The notes below the pieces were generated by a model that was not told the DNA's origin, made no database searches, and saw only the letters and a program-made list of their open reading frames with translations. A DNA stretch of 20,193 nt from Porticoccaceae bacterium (GTDB lineage: Bacteria > Pseudomonadota > Gammaproteobacteria > Pseudomonadales > Porticoccaceae), in assembly GCA_023255165.1 (NCBI GenBank), contig JALRJD010000205.1, forward strand, positions 1-20,193, in the 5' to 3' direction. Made by a program: the position numbers and the translations under genes. Below are positions 1 to 7,256 of this stretch, piece by piece. Position 1 is the first letter of the stretch; every line of letters starts with the position of its first letter.

Positions 1-190
1 CTATCGTCAGCTTTACGCGCTGGGTTATGACGCCTTTCTGCTGCACGCCCTGCTCGACCAGCTTGACAGCCCGCGGGCGGTGCCTGTATTTGGTGCCACC
101 GGTCTGTTGACACTTTCCAATGGCGTAATAAAACGTAAAGAAAAATGGGCGCAATTTGAAAATGGCCGGGTGGTGCCAGCGCGACCTTAA
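1..190 (+). CDS. lpoA: LpoA outer-membrane lipoprotein, C-terminal fragment (partial)
   Basis: The open frame enters at the left edge (first full codon at 2) and stops at TAA 188-190, giving the last 62 residues. The visible tail has a YALGYDA segment, a GATG turn followed by LTLSNG, and a final KWAQFENG stretch. This resembles the end of the C-terminal periplasmic-binding-protein-like domain of LpoA (YraM). LpoA is known to sit in the outer membrane and activate the peptidoglycan synthase PBP1A. The assignment rests mainly on its place directly before yraN, a DiaA-like gene and dolP, the order known from E. coli and Pseudomonas. The N-terminal lipobox and TPR part lie outside the window, so they cannot be checked. 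Confidence 0.8.
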   Translation, partial: YRQLYALGYDAFLLHALLDQLDSPRAVPVFGATGLLTLSNGVIKRKEKWAQFENGRVVPARP

Positions 191-245
191 TCGGCAGTTG
201 GATAGACAGCCTGGCGAATCAAGCACAGCAACTTGCAAAGGACTT

Positions 246-662
246 ATGGCGAACAGGATGTTTACAGCTAGGGATAAATCGCAAAAGGGTTTAAGTGGCA
301 GCGCCGCCGAGCAGATGGCTCTGGAGTTTCTGCAGGCCCGCGGATTGACCTTAAGCGCGAGAAATTTTCGCACCCGCAGGGGCGAAATTGACCTGATTAT
401 GCTGGATAATAAGGTTCTGGTTTTTGTTGAAGTGCGCTTTCGCCGCAGCGCAATTTTTGGCTCCGCGGAGGAGTCGATCACCGCGCAAAAGTGCCAGCGT
501 TTGATGGCCGCGGCCGAGGCCTATATGCAGCGTTACAAGCTCACGGAAAAGGTTCGCGCGCGCTTCGATGCAATTGCCATCAGCCCTGAGGGGCAGCGCA
601 AAAACAGCAGCCAGTCGATAGATGGCTACTGTGTTAACTGGATACAAAATATTTTGCAGTAA
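246..662 (+). CDS. yraN: YraN family (UPF0102) predicted nuclease-fold protein
   Basis: The 138-residue product carries the family signature: an early GxAAE segment (18-22), RNFRTRRGEIDLI around 39-51 with Asp49, FVEVRFR around 60-66, and a Ser-Ile...Lys region near 78-82. These residues line up with the core of the restriction-endonuclease-like fold. No activity is firmly assigned to the family. The frame is open upstream to an ATG at 156, but that would overlap lpoA. ATG 246 has an AAAGGA ribosome site at 237-242 and gives the usual family length. ATG 258 is a second possibility. It lies 55 nt after lpoA and 29 nt before the diaA-like gene, so it probably belongs to one operon with them. 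Confidence 0.88.
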   Translation: MANRMFTARDKSQKGLSGSAAEQMALEFLQARGLTLSARNFRTRRGEIDLIMLDNKVLVFVEVRFRRSAIFGSAEESITAQKCQRLMAAAEAYMQRYKLTEKVRARFDAIAISPEGQRKNSSQSIDGYCVNWIQNILQ

Positions 663-691
663 CGGCTATTTTTGAATGGGGAACAGGGTCA

Positions 692-1264
692 TTGGACGCA
701 GTGGATCAAAAGGTTTTTAACCAGTTTCAAACAATGATTGAGGCAACCATGGCCACCGGTGAAAACTGTGCCGGCCCAATTGCCAGCGCCGCCGAAAAAG
801 TCGCCTCGGCACTGTTGGCCGGCAATAAAATTTTCACCTGTGGCGAGAAGTCCAGCGCGCTGGTTGCGCAGTTGCTCACCAACTACCTGTCGCTGGGTTA
901 CGATATCGACCGCCCCGGATTTCCATCCCTCAACCTCAATCAGATTGCCCAGCACAGCGGTCACGCTGAACCCTATAACCATGCGCTCAACACCCATGCC
1001 GAGAGCGGCGATATTCTGGTGTTGGCCAGCGCCGGCAATAGCAATCCACTGCTACTCGGTGCGCTCAACACCGCGGTCGGTCGCGGCATGTCTATTGTGC
1101 TGTTGTCAGCGGAAAATGATGACTCTTTGATTAATGCCGTGAGTTACAATGACGTGCATATTAACCTTGGCGGATGGTCGTCGGCGCTGACGACGCAGTC
1201 CCAGTTACAAATTGTGCAGTGCCTCTGCGCCCTGATCGACAATCATATTTTCGGAGGAGAATAA
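692..1264 (+). CDS. diaA: DiaA-like SIS-domain protein (phosphoheptose isomerase family)
   Basis: The 190-residue product is a single SIS domain, with the GNKIFTCG strand-loop (45-51), an SAGNSNPLL phosphosugar-type loop (113-121) and a C-terminal CLCALIDNHIF helix that resembles E. coli DiaA closely. DiaA is known to bind DnaA and promote timely replication initiation. The related GmhA isomerises sedoheptulose 7-phosphate. Here the usual CGNGxSA loop reads CGEKSSA (50-56), and the QExH catalytic region of GmhA is replaced by QSQLQ. Isomerase activity is therefore unlikely. The start is TTG 692, behind GGGGAA at 678-683. GTG 701 is a real alternative because it matches the E. coli N-terminus in length. 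The stop directly abuts the dolP ATG, which suggests coupled translation. Confidence 0.82.
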   Translation: MDAVDQKVFNQFQTMIEATMATGENCAGPIASAAEKVASALLAGNKIFTCGEKSSALVAQLLTNYLSLGYDIDRPGFPSLNLNQIAQHSGHAEPYNHALNTHAESGDILVLASAGNSNPLLLGALNTAVGRGMSIVLLSAENDDSLINAVSYNDVHINLGGWSSALTTQSQLQIVQCLCALIDNHIFGGE

Positions 1265-1831
1265 ATGTGTAAATCAATCGCCACTTTATCCATGGTCTTT
1301 TTTCTCGCCAGCTGCACCTCGGTGGTGGAAAGCGTTGTTCGCGAGCCGATTACACCAGACCCAACCTCTTCTTCTGTCGGCTCCAATATCAATGATTTGA
1401 AAATGGACACCTTTATTGGCGTCAATATCAAAAAAGCCGATCCGGCCTTAAAAAAATCTCATATCAATGTGCATGTTTACGATGCCATTGTGCTACTGAC
1501 CGGCGAAGTGCCGACTCAGGAAATGAAAGTGCTTGCCGGTGACACGGCGCGAGCCTACACCGGCGTGCGCCAGGTGCACAATGAACTGCAGGTGCGGGGC
1601 AACTCGTCGATAGTGGCTCGCACCAATGACTCACTGATCAGTGCCCAGGTGGCAACCAAGATGACCTTTGATGCCGAAGTGAAGTCCTCCAGTATCGATG
1701 TAACAACTGAGGACGGTGTGGTTTTCCTGATGGGTAAAGTTCGCCGCATCGATGGCGATAAGGCCGCGGCCATCGCCAGCAGTACCAGCGGTGTGCGCAG
1801 TGTGGTTAAGGTTTTCGAATACGTCGACTAG
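1265..1831 (+). CDS. dolP: DolP (YraP), dual BON-domain outer-membrane lipoprotein
   Basis: The 188-residue product starts with a lipoprotein signal: a hydrophobic stretch at 5-16 and the lipobox LASC with Cys17. Thr18 at +2 fits outer-membrane sorting. Two BON domains follow (about 47-112 and 118-188), each with the ...V.V.DG.V.LTG.V pattern and a closing GVR.V.N/V segment. DolP is known in enterobacteria as an anionic-phospholipid-binding lipoprotein that supports outer-membrane integrity and division. A strong ribosome site, GGAGGAGA at 1253-1260, sits inside the end of diaA, and ATG 1265 begins on the base after the diaA stop. It is the last gene of the lpoA-yraN-diaA-dolP run and is closed by a hairpin terminator 28 bases downstream. 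Confidence 0.92.
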   Translation: MCKSIATLSMVFFLASCTSVVESVVREPITPDPTSSSVGSNINDLKMDTFIGVNIKKADPALKKSHINVHVYDAIVLLTGEVPTQEMKVLAGDTARAYTGVRQVHNELQVRGNSSIVARTNDSLISAQVATKMTFDAEVKSSSIDVTTEDGVVFLMGKVRRIDGDKAAAIASSTSGVRSVVKVFEYVD

Positions 1832-1858
1832 CTCGCCACGCGGAATCCAGTCGCAAAG

Positions 1859-1892
1859 AAGGGCTTATCAGCCATAGCTGGTAAGCCCTTTT
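1859..1892. terminator. Bidirectional intrinsic terminator between dolP and the thiolase gene
   Basis: The arms GGGCTTATCAGC (1861-1872) and GCTGGTAAGCCC (1877-1888) pair with one mismatch around a CATA loop, and AA/TT extends the stem. A T-run (1889-1892) follows on the plus strand and a TTCTTT tract follows on the minus strand. It lies between two convergent genes and can serve both. Confidence 0.85.
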
Positions 1893-1898
1893 CTGAAT

Positions 1899-3077
1899 CT
1901 AGACTAATTCAATCGCCATAGCGGTGGCTTCGCCGCCACCGATACAGAGACTGGCGATACCTTTCTTGCCACCGTGTTGCTGTAATGCGTGGATCAGTGT
2001 TACCAATATGCGTGCGCCACTGGCGCCAATCGGATGTCCCAGCGCACAGGCGCCACCGTGAACATTGAGCTTGTCATGAGGTATTTTTAGCTCATGCATG
2101 GCCGCCATCGCCACCACCGCAAAAGCTTCGTTGATTTCCCACAGATCAACATCATCGACCGTCCAGCCAACGCGCTGCAGGGTTTTGTTAATGGCTGACA
2201 CCGGCGCCGTGGTAAACCACTCCGGCTCGTGGGCACTCTGGTCAAACCCGTGAACCAGGGCAATCGGCTGTAGACCTCGGGCCTCGGCCTCATCGGCCAT
2301 CATCAAGGTTACCGCGGCCGCGCCATCAGAGATTGAGCTGGCATTGGCGGCGGTGACGGTGCCATTTTTTTCAAAGGCGGGTTTTAATTGGGGAATCTTT
2401 TCCGGCCTGGCATTGCCCGGCTGCTCGTCGGTGTCGACTACAACATCACCGCCACGGGCAGCGATGGTCACCGGCGCGATCTCCTGATTGAACCAACCGT
2501 TAGCAATCGCGGTGTTGGCGCGACGCAGGGATTCGATCGCGTACTCATCCTGCAGCTCGCGGGAGAAATTGTATTTACCGGCGCACATTTCAGCGAAGCA
2601 GCCCATTGCGACACCTTGATAGGCATCTTGCAGGCCATCGAATTGCATATGGTCGAGCATTTGCGCATGCCCAAAACGGTAACCCTGACGACCCTGGGGA
2701 ATCAGGTAGGGGGCGCGACTCATACTCTCCATACCACCGGCGACAATGGCACTTGACTGACCCGCACGCAGAGCATTCGAGGCCATCATCACCGCTTTCA
2801 TGGCTGAGCCACAGACTTTGTTGATGGTGGTGCAGGCGGTGTCCTGGGTGAGGCCAGCTGCCAGTGCCGCCTGACGCGCAGGGGCTTGACCCACCGCGGC
2901 AGTGAGCACACAGCCCATCAATACTTCATCAAACTGACTTGAATCCAGTGTCGACTTTTCCACGGCGGAGCGAATCGCCGCCGCGCCAAGCTCGGGTGAA
3001 GCCAATGCCGACAGTGAGCCCATCATGCCGCCCATGGGCGTGCGCGAAGCAGAGAGAATGGCGATTGGTTTGGACAT
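1899..3077 (-). CDS. Thiolase (acetyl-CoA C-acetyltransferase / 3-ketoacyl-CoA thiolase)
   Basis: The 392-residue product matches the length of degradative and biosynthetic thiolases. The catalytic residues are visible: nucleophile Cys89 in [10 protein letters not shown], the NEAFA segment, His348 in [10 protein letters not shown], and Cys378 in LCIGGGEA. The enzyme condenses two acetyl-CoA or cleaves 3-ketoacyl-CoA. Sequence alone does not settle which direction or chain length it serves, so atoB, phaA and fadA-like roles all remain possible. The frame runs on upstream to 3194, but ATG 3075-3077 has a GGAG site 8 nt before it and gives the standard N-terminus SKPIAILSA. It sits alone between the sspB and dolP ends, where Pseudomonas, from memory, has sspB next to dolP. 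A local insertion or a lineage-specific arrangement is likely. Confidence 0.9.
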   Translation of the reverse strand: MSKPIAILSASRTPMGGMMGSLSALASPELGAAAIRSAVEKSTLDSSQFDEVLMGCVLTAAVGQAPARQAALAAGLTQDTACTTINKVCGSAMKAVMMASNALRAGQSSAIVAGGMESMSRAPYLIPQGRQGYRFGHAQMLDHMQFDGLQDAYQGVAMGCFAEMCAGKYNFSRELQDEYAIESLRRANTAIANGWFNQEIAPVTIAARGGDVVVDTDEQPGNARPEKIPQLKPAFEKNGTVTAANASSISDGAAAVTLMMADEAEARGLQPIALVHGFDQSAHEPEWFTTAPVSAINKTLQRVGWTVDDVDLWEINEAFAVVAMAAMHELKIPHDKLNVHGGACALGHPIGASGARILVTLIHALQQHGGKKGIASLCIGGGEATAMAIELV

Positions 3078-3197
3078 AGAAATTACTCCGGTGGTCAATA
3101 TTGAACAGTGGCTGGGTGATCCTTGCCGCTGATTAATGGTGAATGATGATTGGTTATCGATTTTGATAAGCGATGGACGATTACCGGCGCTCAAAGG

Positions 3198-3644
3198 TTA
3201 CTTGATCACCCTCAACGACGGCCTGCCCTTCTTCGGCGCCCGATCGCCTGACGATGCGGGTGAAGCAGGCGAAGGTTTGTTTTTAACCGCTTTCGGCCCA
3301 CTGGGCGGAGGTGGCGGCAGGTCGTCTGGCGACTCCTGCTCAAACACCATGCCCTGGCCATTTTCCTGACTGTAAATACCGATAACAGCGCCGATTGGCA
3401 CCTGAATATCGATCGGCATACCGCCAAAGCGCGTGGAAAAGCAGAGCACCTCGAGGTCGAGGAGAAAGCTGGATACGGCCCGCGGCGCGATATTGAGCAC
3501 AATCTGCCCTTCGGTCACATAGTCCTGGGGTACTTCAACACCAGGATAGTGCGCATCGATCACAACATAGGGTGTGCAATCGTTGTCCACTATCCAGTCG
3601 AAGAAGGCTCGCAGCAGATAGGGTCGATTGGACCGCATTTTCAT
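3198..3644 (-). CDS. sspB: SspB, ClpXP protease specificity adaptor
   Basis: The 148-residue product has the conserved SspB substrate-binding domain (about 6-105), with RPYLLRAFFDW, GQIVLNIAPRAV and ARFGG-like TRFGGMP motifs. A Pro/Ser/Lys-rich flexible linker and a C-terminal RPSLRVIK follow, the known ClpX-docking peptide. SspB delivers ssrA-tagged and other substrates to ClpXP. The linker contains five consecutive prolines (110-114). I chose ATG 3644, which lies one base after the sspA stop. An in-frame ATG at 3662 would overlap sspA by 17 nt, and neither has a strong ribosome site. It forms an operon with sspA, as in E. coli and Pseudomonas. Confidence 0.93.
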   Translation of the reverse strand: MKMRSNRPYLLRAFFDWIVDNDCTPYVVIDAHYPGVEVPQDYVTEGQIVLNIAPRAVSSFLLDLEVLCFSTRFGGMPIDIQVPIGAVIGIYSQENGQGMVFEQESPDDLPPPPPSGPKAVKNKPSPASPASSGDRAPKKGRPSLRVIK

Positions 3645-3645
3645 G

Positions 3646-4266
3646 TTACTGGCGAATCTCAAGCTCGAGATCGGTCAGGCTTTCCTGGAACGAAGGTCGT
3701 TCAAACAGGCGCTCCATATAGTCATGCAGCGGTTTTACCTGGCGATTCATGGGCAGCTTGATATCCAGCTGCGGCAGACGCCAAAGGATCGGCGCCAGAC
3801 AGCAGTCCACCAGAGTGAACTCTTCGCTCATAAAGTAAGGCATATCGGTGAAAATGCTGGCAATACTGATCAGAGAATCGCGGAATTCCTTGCGCGCATC
3901 TTCGGCTTTCTTGCTCTCCGGGCTGCGCAGAATTTGTGCGATCAATGTGCACCAGTCTTTTTCGATGCGGTGGATCCACAGTCGACTCTGGGCGCGGGCA
4001 ACCGGGTAAACAGGCAACAGCGGCGGGTGCGGGAAGCGCTCGTCGAGATATTCCATCACCACCTGGGACTCATAGAGAGCCAGATCGCGATCCACCAAGG
4101 TCGGCAGAGTGCCATAGGGGTTGGCTTCGAGAATCTCTTCGGTGATGGCATTTGGTTCGATATCTTCGATATCGACGGTCACGCCTTTTTCGGCCAGTAC
4201 AATGCGCACACGGTGGCTGTACTGGCATGTTGGGTCAGAAAACAATGTCATCGAGGATCGACGCAC
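3646..4266 (-). CDS. sspA: SspA, stringent starvation protein A (RNA polymerase-associated GST-fold regulator)
   Basis: The 206-residue product has a glutathione-S-transferase fold: a thioredoxin-like N-terminal part with [12 protein letters not shown] and a [10 protein letters not shown] segment, and a helical C-terminal part with [23 protein letters not shown] and HRIEKDW. These blocks are near-identical to E. coli SspA. SspA is known to bind RNA polymerase, to act in stationary phase and acid stress, and to lack transferase activity. The start is GTG 4264-4266, supported by GAGAGG five bases upstream. The next Met, at residue 6, would trim only the variable N-terminus. The upstream region holds a nested dyad at 4292-4328. 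Confidence 0.94.
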   Translation of the reverse strand: MRRSSMTLFSDPTCQYSHRVRIVLAEKGVTVDIEDIEPNAITEEILEANPYGTLPTLVDRDLALYESQVVMEYLDERFPHPPLLPVYPVARAQSRLWIHRIEKDWCTLIAQILRSPESKKAEDARKEFRDSLISIASIFTDMPYFMSEEFTLVDCCLAPILWRLPQLDIKLPMNRQVKPLHDYMERLFERPSFQESLTDLELEIRQ

Positions 4267-4291
4267 AACAACCTCTCAAATTTTAGTTGTA

Positions 4292-4328
4292 AAGCTTTGT
4301 CGCAATTAGAGTATTAATTACAAAGCTT
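4292..4328. promoter_or_regulatory. Nested dyad in the sspA upstream region
   Basis: AAGCTTTGT (4292-4300) is the exact inverse of ACAAAGCTT (4320-4328). Inside it, AATTA (4304-4308) mirrors TAATT (4315-4319) around GAGTAT, with an unpaired CGC on one side only. The element begins 26 bases upstream of the sspA GTG and abuts the T-tract of the upstream terminator. It could be an operator, a leader hairpin, or a second AT-rich terminator stem. I found no convincing -35/-10 pair in it. Confidence 0.5.
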
Positions 4329-4357
4329 AAAAATAGAGGGCAGCTATTAGCTGCCCC
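4329..4357 (-). terminator. Intrinsic terminator of the petA-petBC operon
   Basis: On the minus strand the perfect stem GGGCAGC (4350-4356) / GCTGCCC (4338-4344) closes a five-base loop. TATTTTT (4329-4335) follows shortly after it. It lies 65 bases past the cytochrome gene stop and ahead of sspA. Confidence 0.88.
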
Positions 4358-4421
4358 GAACAGGCAATCCATGCCTTTAGTAAATTTTTTTACCTATATA
4401 CCGACGGTGTTTTAGTCGGGT

Positions 4422-6458
4422 TTAGTGGATGCCTTTCCAGTACTCACGGTTGAGCAACATCACAAAAACCAGCAGCAACAACAGGAATAACAATACCATG
4501 CGGCCGATATGCTTGCGCTCTTCCGCCATTGGCTCCGCCACATAGGTCAAAAAGTTGACCAGATCGTACATTGCTGCATCAAACTCTTCAGCGTTCATGC
4601 TGCCAGGCTGAGTGATATTAAAACGACCACAGGGATCGTCGAGAATATCTTCACCGGTCAGCACATCGCGTTTAATACCACCGTTGGCGGCCAGCACCGG
4701 GCCGGGGGCACATTCAGGCAGACCCTGCAGATCGAGCAGCGCGTGGGGCATGCCGACATCTTTAAAGACTTTGTTGTTGACGCCCAGCGGTCTGCTTGGA
4801 TCAGCGTAAAAGTTACGCAGATAAGTGTAGACCCACTCTGATGAACGTGCGCGGGCAACCAACGTCAAATCCGGAGGCACAGCACCAAACCACTCTTTGG
4901 CACCCGCTTCAGGCATGGATATCTTCATCAGCTCGCCAATTTTCTGGCCAGTGAAAACCATGTTGTCGAGCATCATCTGGTTGGGGATGCCAATATCATT
5001 GGCAACCCGCTCCCAGCGTGAGTACTTGAAAGAGTGGCAACCCATGCAGTAGTTAACCGCCAACTTGGCGCCATTCTGCAATGAGGCGTGGTCGCGCAGA
5101 TCGGCTTCAAAGCTGTCGCAGTCGATAGTGCCACACGACTTGGCTGATTCAGCACCCACAGCCTTAAGCGGCAATACTACCAGCAGAGCAACGACCAGCA
5201 GTGCACCCAGCGCTTTCCAGGTACCCATGCCACCATCCATCGTTATGCGGTCTGGCTCTGGCTTGGTGGTCTCGATGCGAGTCCAGAAATAGATGCCGAT
5301 AAAGTAGGAGAAGTAGAGAACAGTACAAATCTGTGCCAGTGCGGTACGCGCGGCGGTCGGCGCCTTAACACCCAGGTAACCAAGGATAATAAAGCAGGCT
5401 GCAAAGACCAGAATCGCCACGCGACTAAAAGTACCTTTGTAGCGCATTGAGCGCACCGGGCTGCGATCCAGCCAGGGCAGCACAAACAGAATCGCGATTG
5501 CCGCAGCCATGGTGATAAAGCCACCCAGCTTATCGGGAACAGCACGCAGCATTGAATAGTACGGCGTGAAATACCAGACCGGCGCAATGTGCTCCGGGGT
5601 TTTCAGTGAGTTGGCAATCTCAAAGTTTGCGTGCTCAAGGAAGTAGCCGCCCATCTCAGGCATAAAGAACAGAATCGCACAGAAGACAAACAGGAAGACA
5701 ACGATAGGCACCAGATCGTGAATCACGAAATAGGGGTAGAACGGAATGCCATCAATCGGATTGCCGTTTTCATCCTTGTACTTCTTGATGCTGACACCGT
5801 CCGGGTTGTTGGAACCCACATCGTGCAGGGCAATAATGTGCATCACCACCAGCGCAATCAAAATAATGGGCATGGCAACCACGTGCAGAGACATAAAGCG
5901 GTTGAGGGTAATACCGGAGATCAGGTAATCACCTCGAATCCACTGCACAACGTCTTCACCGACCACCGGGATGGCGCCAAACAGCGAGATAATAACCTGC
6001 GCGCCCCAGTAAGACATCTGTCCCCACGGCAGCACATAACCGAGGAATGCCTCAGCCATTAACGCCACGTAGATGGTCATGCCGAAGATCCACACCAGCT
6101 CACGCGGCGCCTTGTAGGAACCGTAGATCAGGCCGCGGAACATATGCATGTAGACCACGATAAAGAATGCCGAGGCACCGGTGGAGTGGGCATAGCGGAT
6201 AATCCAGCCCATATCCACATCGCGCATAATATATTCAACCGAGGCAAAGGCCTGTTCAGCAGAGCCCTGGTAGCTCATCAGCAGCCAGATTCCAGTGACC
6301 AGCTGGATAACCAGAACCACCATCGACAGCACGCCGAAGTAGTACCACCAGTTAAAGTTTTTCGGCGCGTAGTACTCGGCCATATGCCGATTCCACTCGC
6401 GCTTGAGTGTTGGCATACGCGAATCAAACCACTTGGCAAAAGCAGCTGCTTTACTCAT
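4422..6458 (-). CDS. petBC (fbcH-like): Fused cytochrome b / cytochrome c1 of the bc1 complex
   Basis: The 678-residue frame holds both subunits. Residues 1-400 are cytochrome b: haem ligands His91/His105 and His192/His207 (15-residue spacing in the second pair), the Qo motif PVWY at 293-296, and eight expected membrane helices. Residues 411-436 look like a retained signal/anchor segment with a possible signal-peptidase site after VGA (434-436). Residues 437-678 are cytochrome c1: haem site CMGCH (471-475), likely Met570 ligand in VGMPHALLDLQG, and a C-terminal anchor at about 651-668. Cys442/Cys447 and Cys583/Cys610 could form disulfides. Together with Rieske PetA it oxidises ubiquinol and reduces cytochrome c. 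The ATG shares one base with the petA stop (TAATG) and has GGAG eight bases upstream. Most gammaproteobacteria have separate genes. A fused, cleaved precursor is known from Bradyrhizobium fbcH. Confidence 0.95.
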   Translation of the reverse strand: MSKAAAFAKWFDSRMPTLKREWNRHMAEYYAPKNFNWWYYFGVLSMVVLVIQLVTGIWLLMSYQGSAEQAFASVEYIMRDVDMGWIIRYAHSTGASAFFIVVYMHMFRGLIYGSYKAPRELVWIFGMTIYVALMAEAFLGYVLPWGQMSYWGAQVIISLFGAIPVVGEDVVQWIRGDYLISGITLNRFMSLHVVAMPIILIALVVMHIIALHDVGSNNPDGVSIKKYKDENGNPIDGIPFYPYFVIHDLVPIVVFLFVFCAILFFMPEMGGYFLEHANFEIANSLKTPEHIAPVWYFTPYYSMLRAVPDKLGGFITMAAAIAILFVLPWLDRSPVRSMRYKGTFSRVAILVFAACFIILGYLGVKAPTAARTALAQICTVLYFSYFIGIYFWTRIETTKPEPDRITMDGGMGTWKALGALLVVALLVVLPLKAVGAESAKSCGTIDCDSFEADLRDHASLQNGAKLAVNYCMGCHSFKYSRWERVANDIGIPNQMMLDNMVFTGQKIGELMKISMPEAGAKEWFGAVPPDLTLVARARSSEWVYTYLRNFYADPSRPLGVNNKVFKDVGMPHALLDLQGLPECAPGPVLAANGGIKRDVLTGEDILDDPCGRFNITQPGSMNAEEFDAAMYDLVNFLTYVAEPMAEERKHIGRMVLLFLLLLLVFVMLLNREYWKGIH

Positions 6459-7063
6459 TACGCAATCTCCGCATCAATTCCAATAACAATAATGTCGTTC
6501 GACTCGAAATTATAAGGGGGTATTTCGAGGTTCGTTGGCGCTGGTACGCCGGCAAAAACTCGTCCCGAGAGATCGAATTTTGAACCGTGACAAGGACAGA
6601 AGAAGCCGCCCAACCATGAGTCGCCTCCGAGATCGGCGGCGCCGACATCAGGGCGGTACATTGGCGCGCAACCGAGATGAGTACAGAGGCCAACCAACAC
6701 CAGAATTTCCTCGTGGCCAGTCTGGGTTCGAGCTGAACCATGCACATAGGCGGGCTGAGAAGCTGCTTCCGAGTCGGCATCTTTAAGAATACTGGTATCC
6801 ATGGACGCAATCGCCGCCAGAGACTCTTCGCTGCGGCGAACGATATAGACCGGCTTGCCGCGCCACTCGACGACCATACGGGCGCCAGACTCAAGCTTGG
6901 CAATATTCACTTTAACCGGCGCACCAGCCGCTTTGGCTTTGGCGCTCGGTTGCCAGGATGAAACAAAAGGTACTGCCGCGCCCACTACACCCGCACCACC
7001 TACAACACAGGTGGCACCAGTCAGGAATCGGCGGCGACTATGGTTGACTCCGTCATTGGTCAT
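6458..7063 (-). CDS. petA: Rieske iron-sulfur subunit of ubiquinol-cytochrome c reductase
   Basis: The 201-residue product opens with a twin-arginine signal (SRRRFLTG at 9-16) and an uncleaved-type hydrophobic anchor at 17-36. The 2Fe-2S site is complete. Cys127 and His129 in CTHLGC and Cys156 and His159 in CPCHGS are the expected cluster ligands. Cys132 and Cys158 are the expected disulfide pair. It is the high-potential electron carrier of the bc1 complex and works on the periplasmic face. The frame is open to 7102, but ATG 7061-7063 has AAGGGGAA directly upstream and gives the normal Tat N-terminus. Its stop overlaps the cytochrome b ATG by one base, so the two are translationally coupled. 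Confidence 0.96.
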   Translation of the reverse strand: MTNDGVNHSRRRFLTGATCVVGGAGVVGAAVPFVSSWQPSAKAKAAGAPVKVNIAKLESGARMVVEWRGKPVYIVRRSEESLAAIASMDTSILKDADSEAASQPAYVHGSARTQTGHEEILVLVGLCTHLGCAPMYRPDVGAADLGGDSWLGGFFCPCHGSKFDLSGRVFAGVPAPTNLEIPPYNFESNDIIVIGIDAEIA

Positions 7064-7095
7064 GACGTTCCCCTTAAACAGCAAATTTGGAAGGT

Positions 7096-7115
7096 AAAAC
7101 ACGCGGATTCGCGTG
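7096..7115 (-). promoter_or_regulatory. petA: Hairpin with short U-run in the petA leader
   Basis: On the minus strand CACGCG, AATC loop, CGCGTG form a perfect 6-bp GC-rich stem (7100-7115). TTTT (7096-7099) follows. It lies between the proposed petA promoter and the ribosome site, so it could attenuate transcription or only shape the leader. The U-run is short for a strong terminator. Confidence 0.45.
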
Positions 7116-7134
7116 CAATTAAAAAAGGCGCTGC

Positions 7135-7163
7135 ATAGTAACGGAAAGGCTTTATTGACGCAA
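7135..7163 (-). promoter_or_regulatory. petA: Putative sigma-70 promoter of petA-petBC
   Basis: On the minus strand TTGCGT (7158-7163) and TACTAT (7135-7140) are separated by exactly 17 bases. Transcription would start near 7128, leaving a leader of about 65 nt. A perfect 7-bp dyad, CGCAACC/GGTTGCG (7159-7165 and 7170-7176), overlaps the -35 hexamer. Confidence 0.5.
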
Positions 7164-7208
7164 CCAGAGGGTTGCGGGGAAACAGCTTAAATTATTGTTT
7201 TTCAAGGC

Positions 7209-7238
7209 AAAAAAAAGCCCGACTGGTGAGTCGGGCTT
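7209..7238 (-). terminator. Intrinsic terminator of rplM-rpsI
   Basis: On the minus strand AAGCCCGACT (7229-7238) and AGTCGGGCTT (7215-7224) form a perfect stem around a CACC loop. An uninterrupted T-run follows (complement of the A-run at 7209-7216). It is 18 bases past the rpsI stop. Confidence 0.93.
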
Positions 7239-7256
7239 GTCGTTTCAAAGCGTGGA

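Noticed and set aside
3140..3180. TTATC...GATAA dyad downstream of sspB as a terminator
   Set aside because: The stem is short and AT-rich with no following T-run. sspB transcription may simply continue toward the thiolase gene.
3628..4317. 229-codon plus-strand open frame antisense to sspA
   Set aside because: sspA motifs are unmistakable on the other strand, and the antisense product has no family features.
5226..5228. Independent internal start for cytochrome c1 at Met411
   Set aside because: No clear ribosome site precedes it, and the frame is continuous with cytochrome b. A fused precursor is the simpler reading, although an internal start cannot be excluded.
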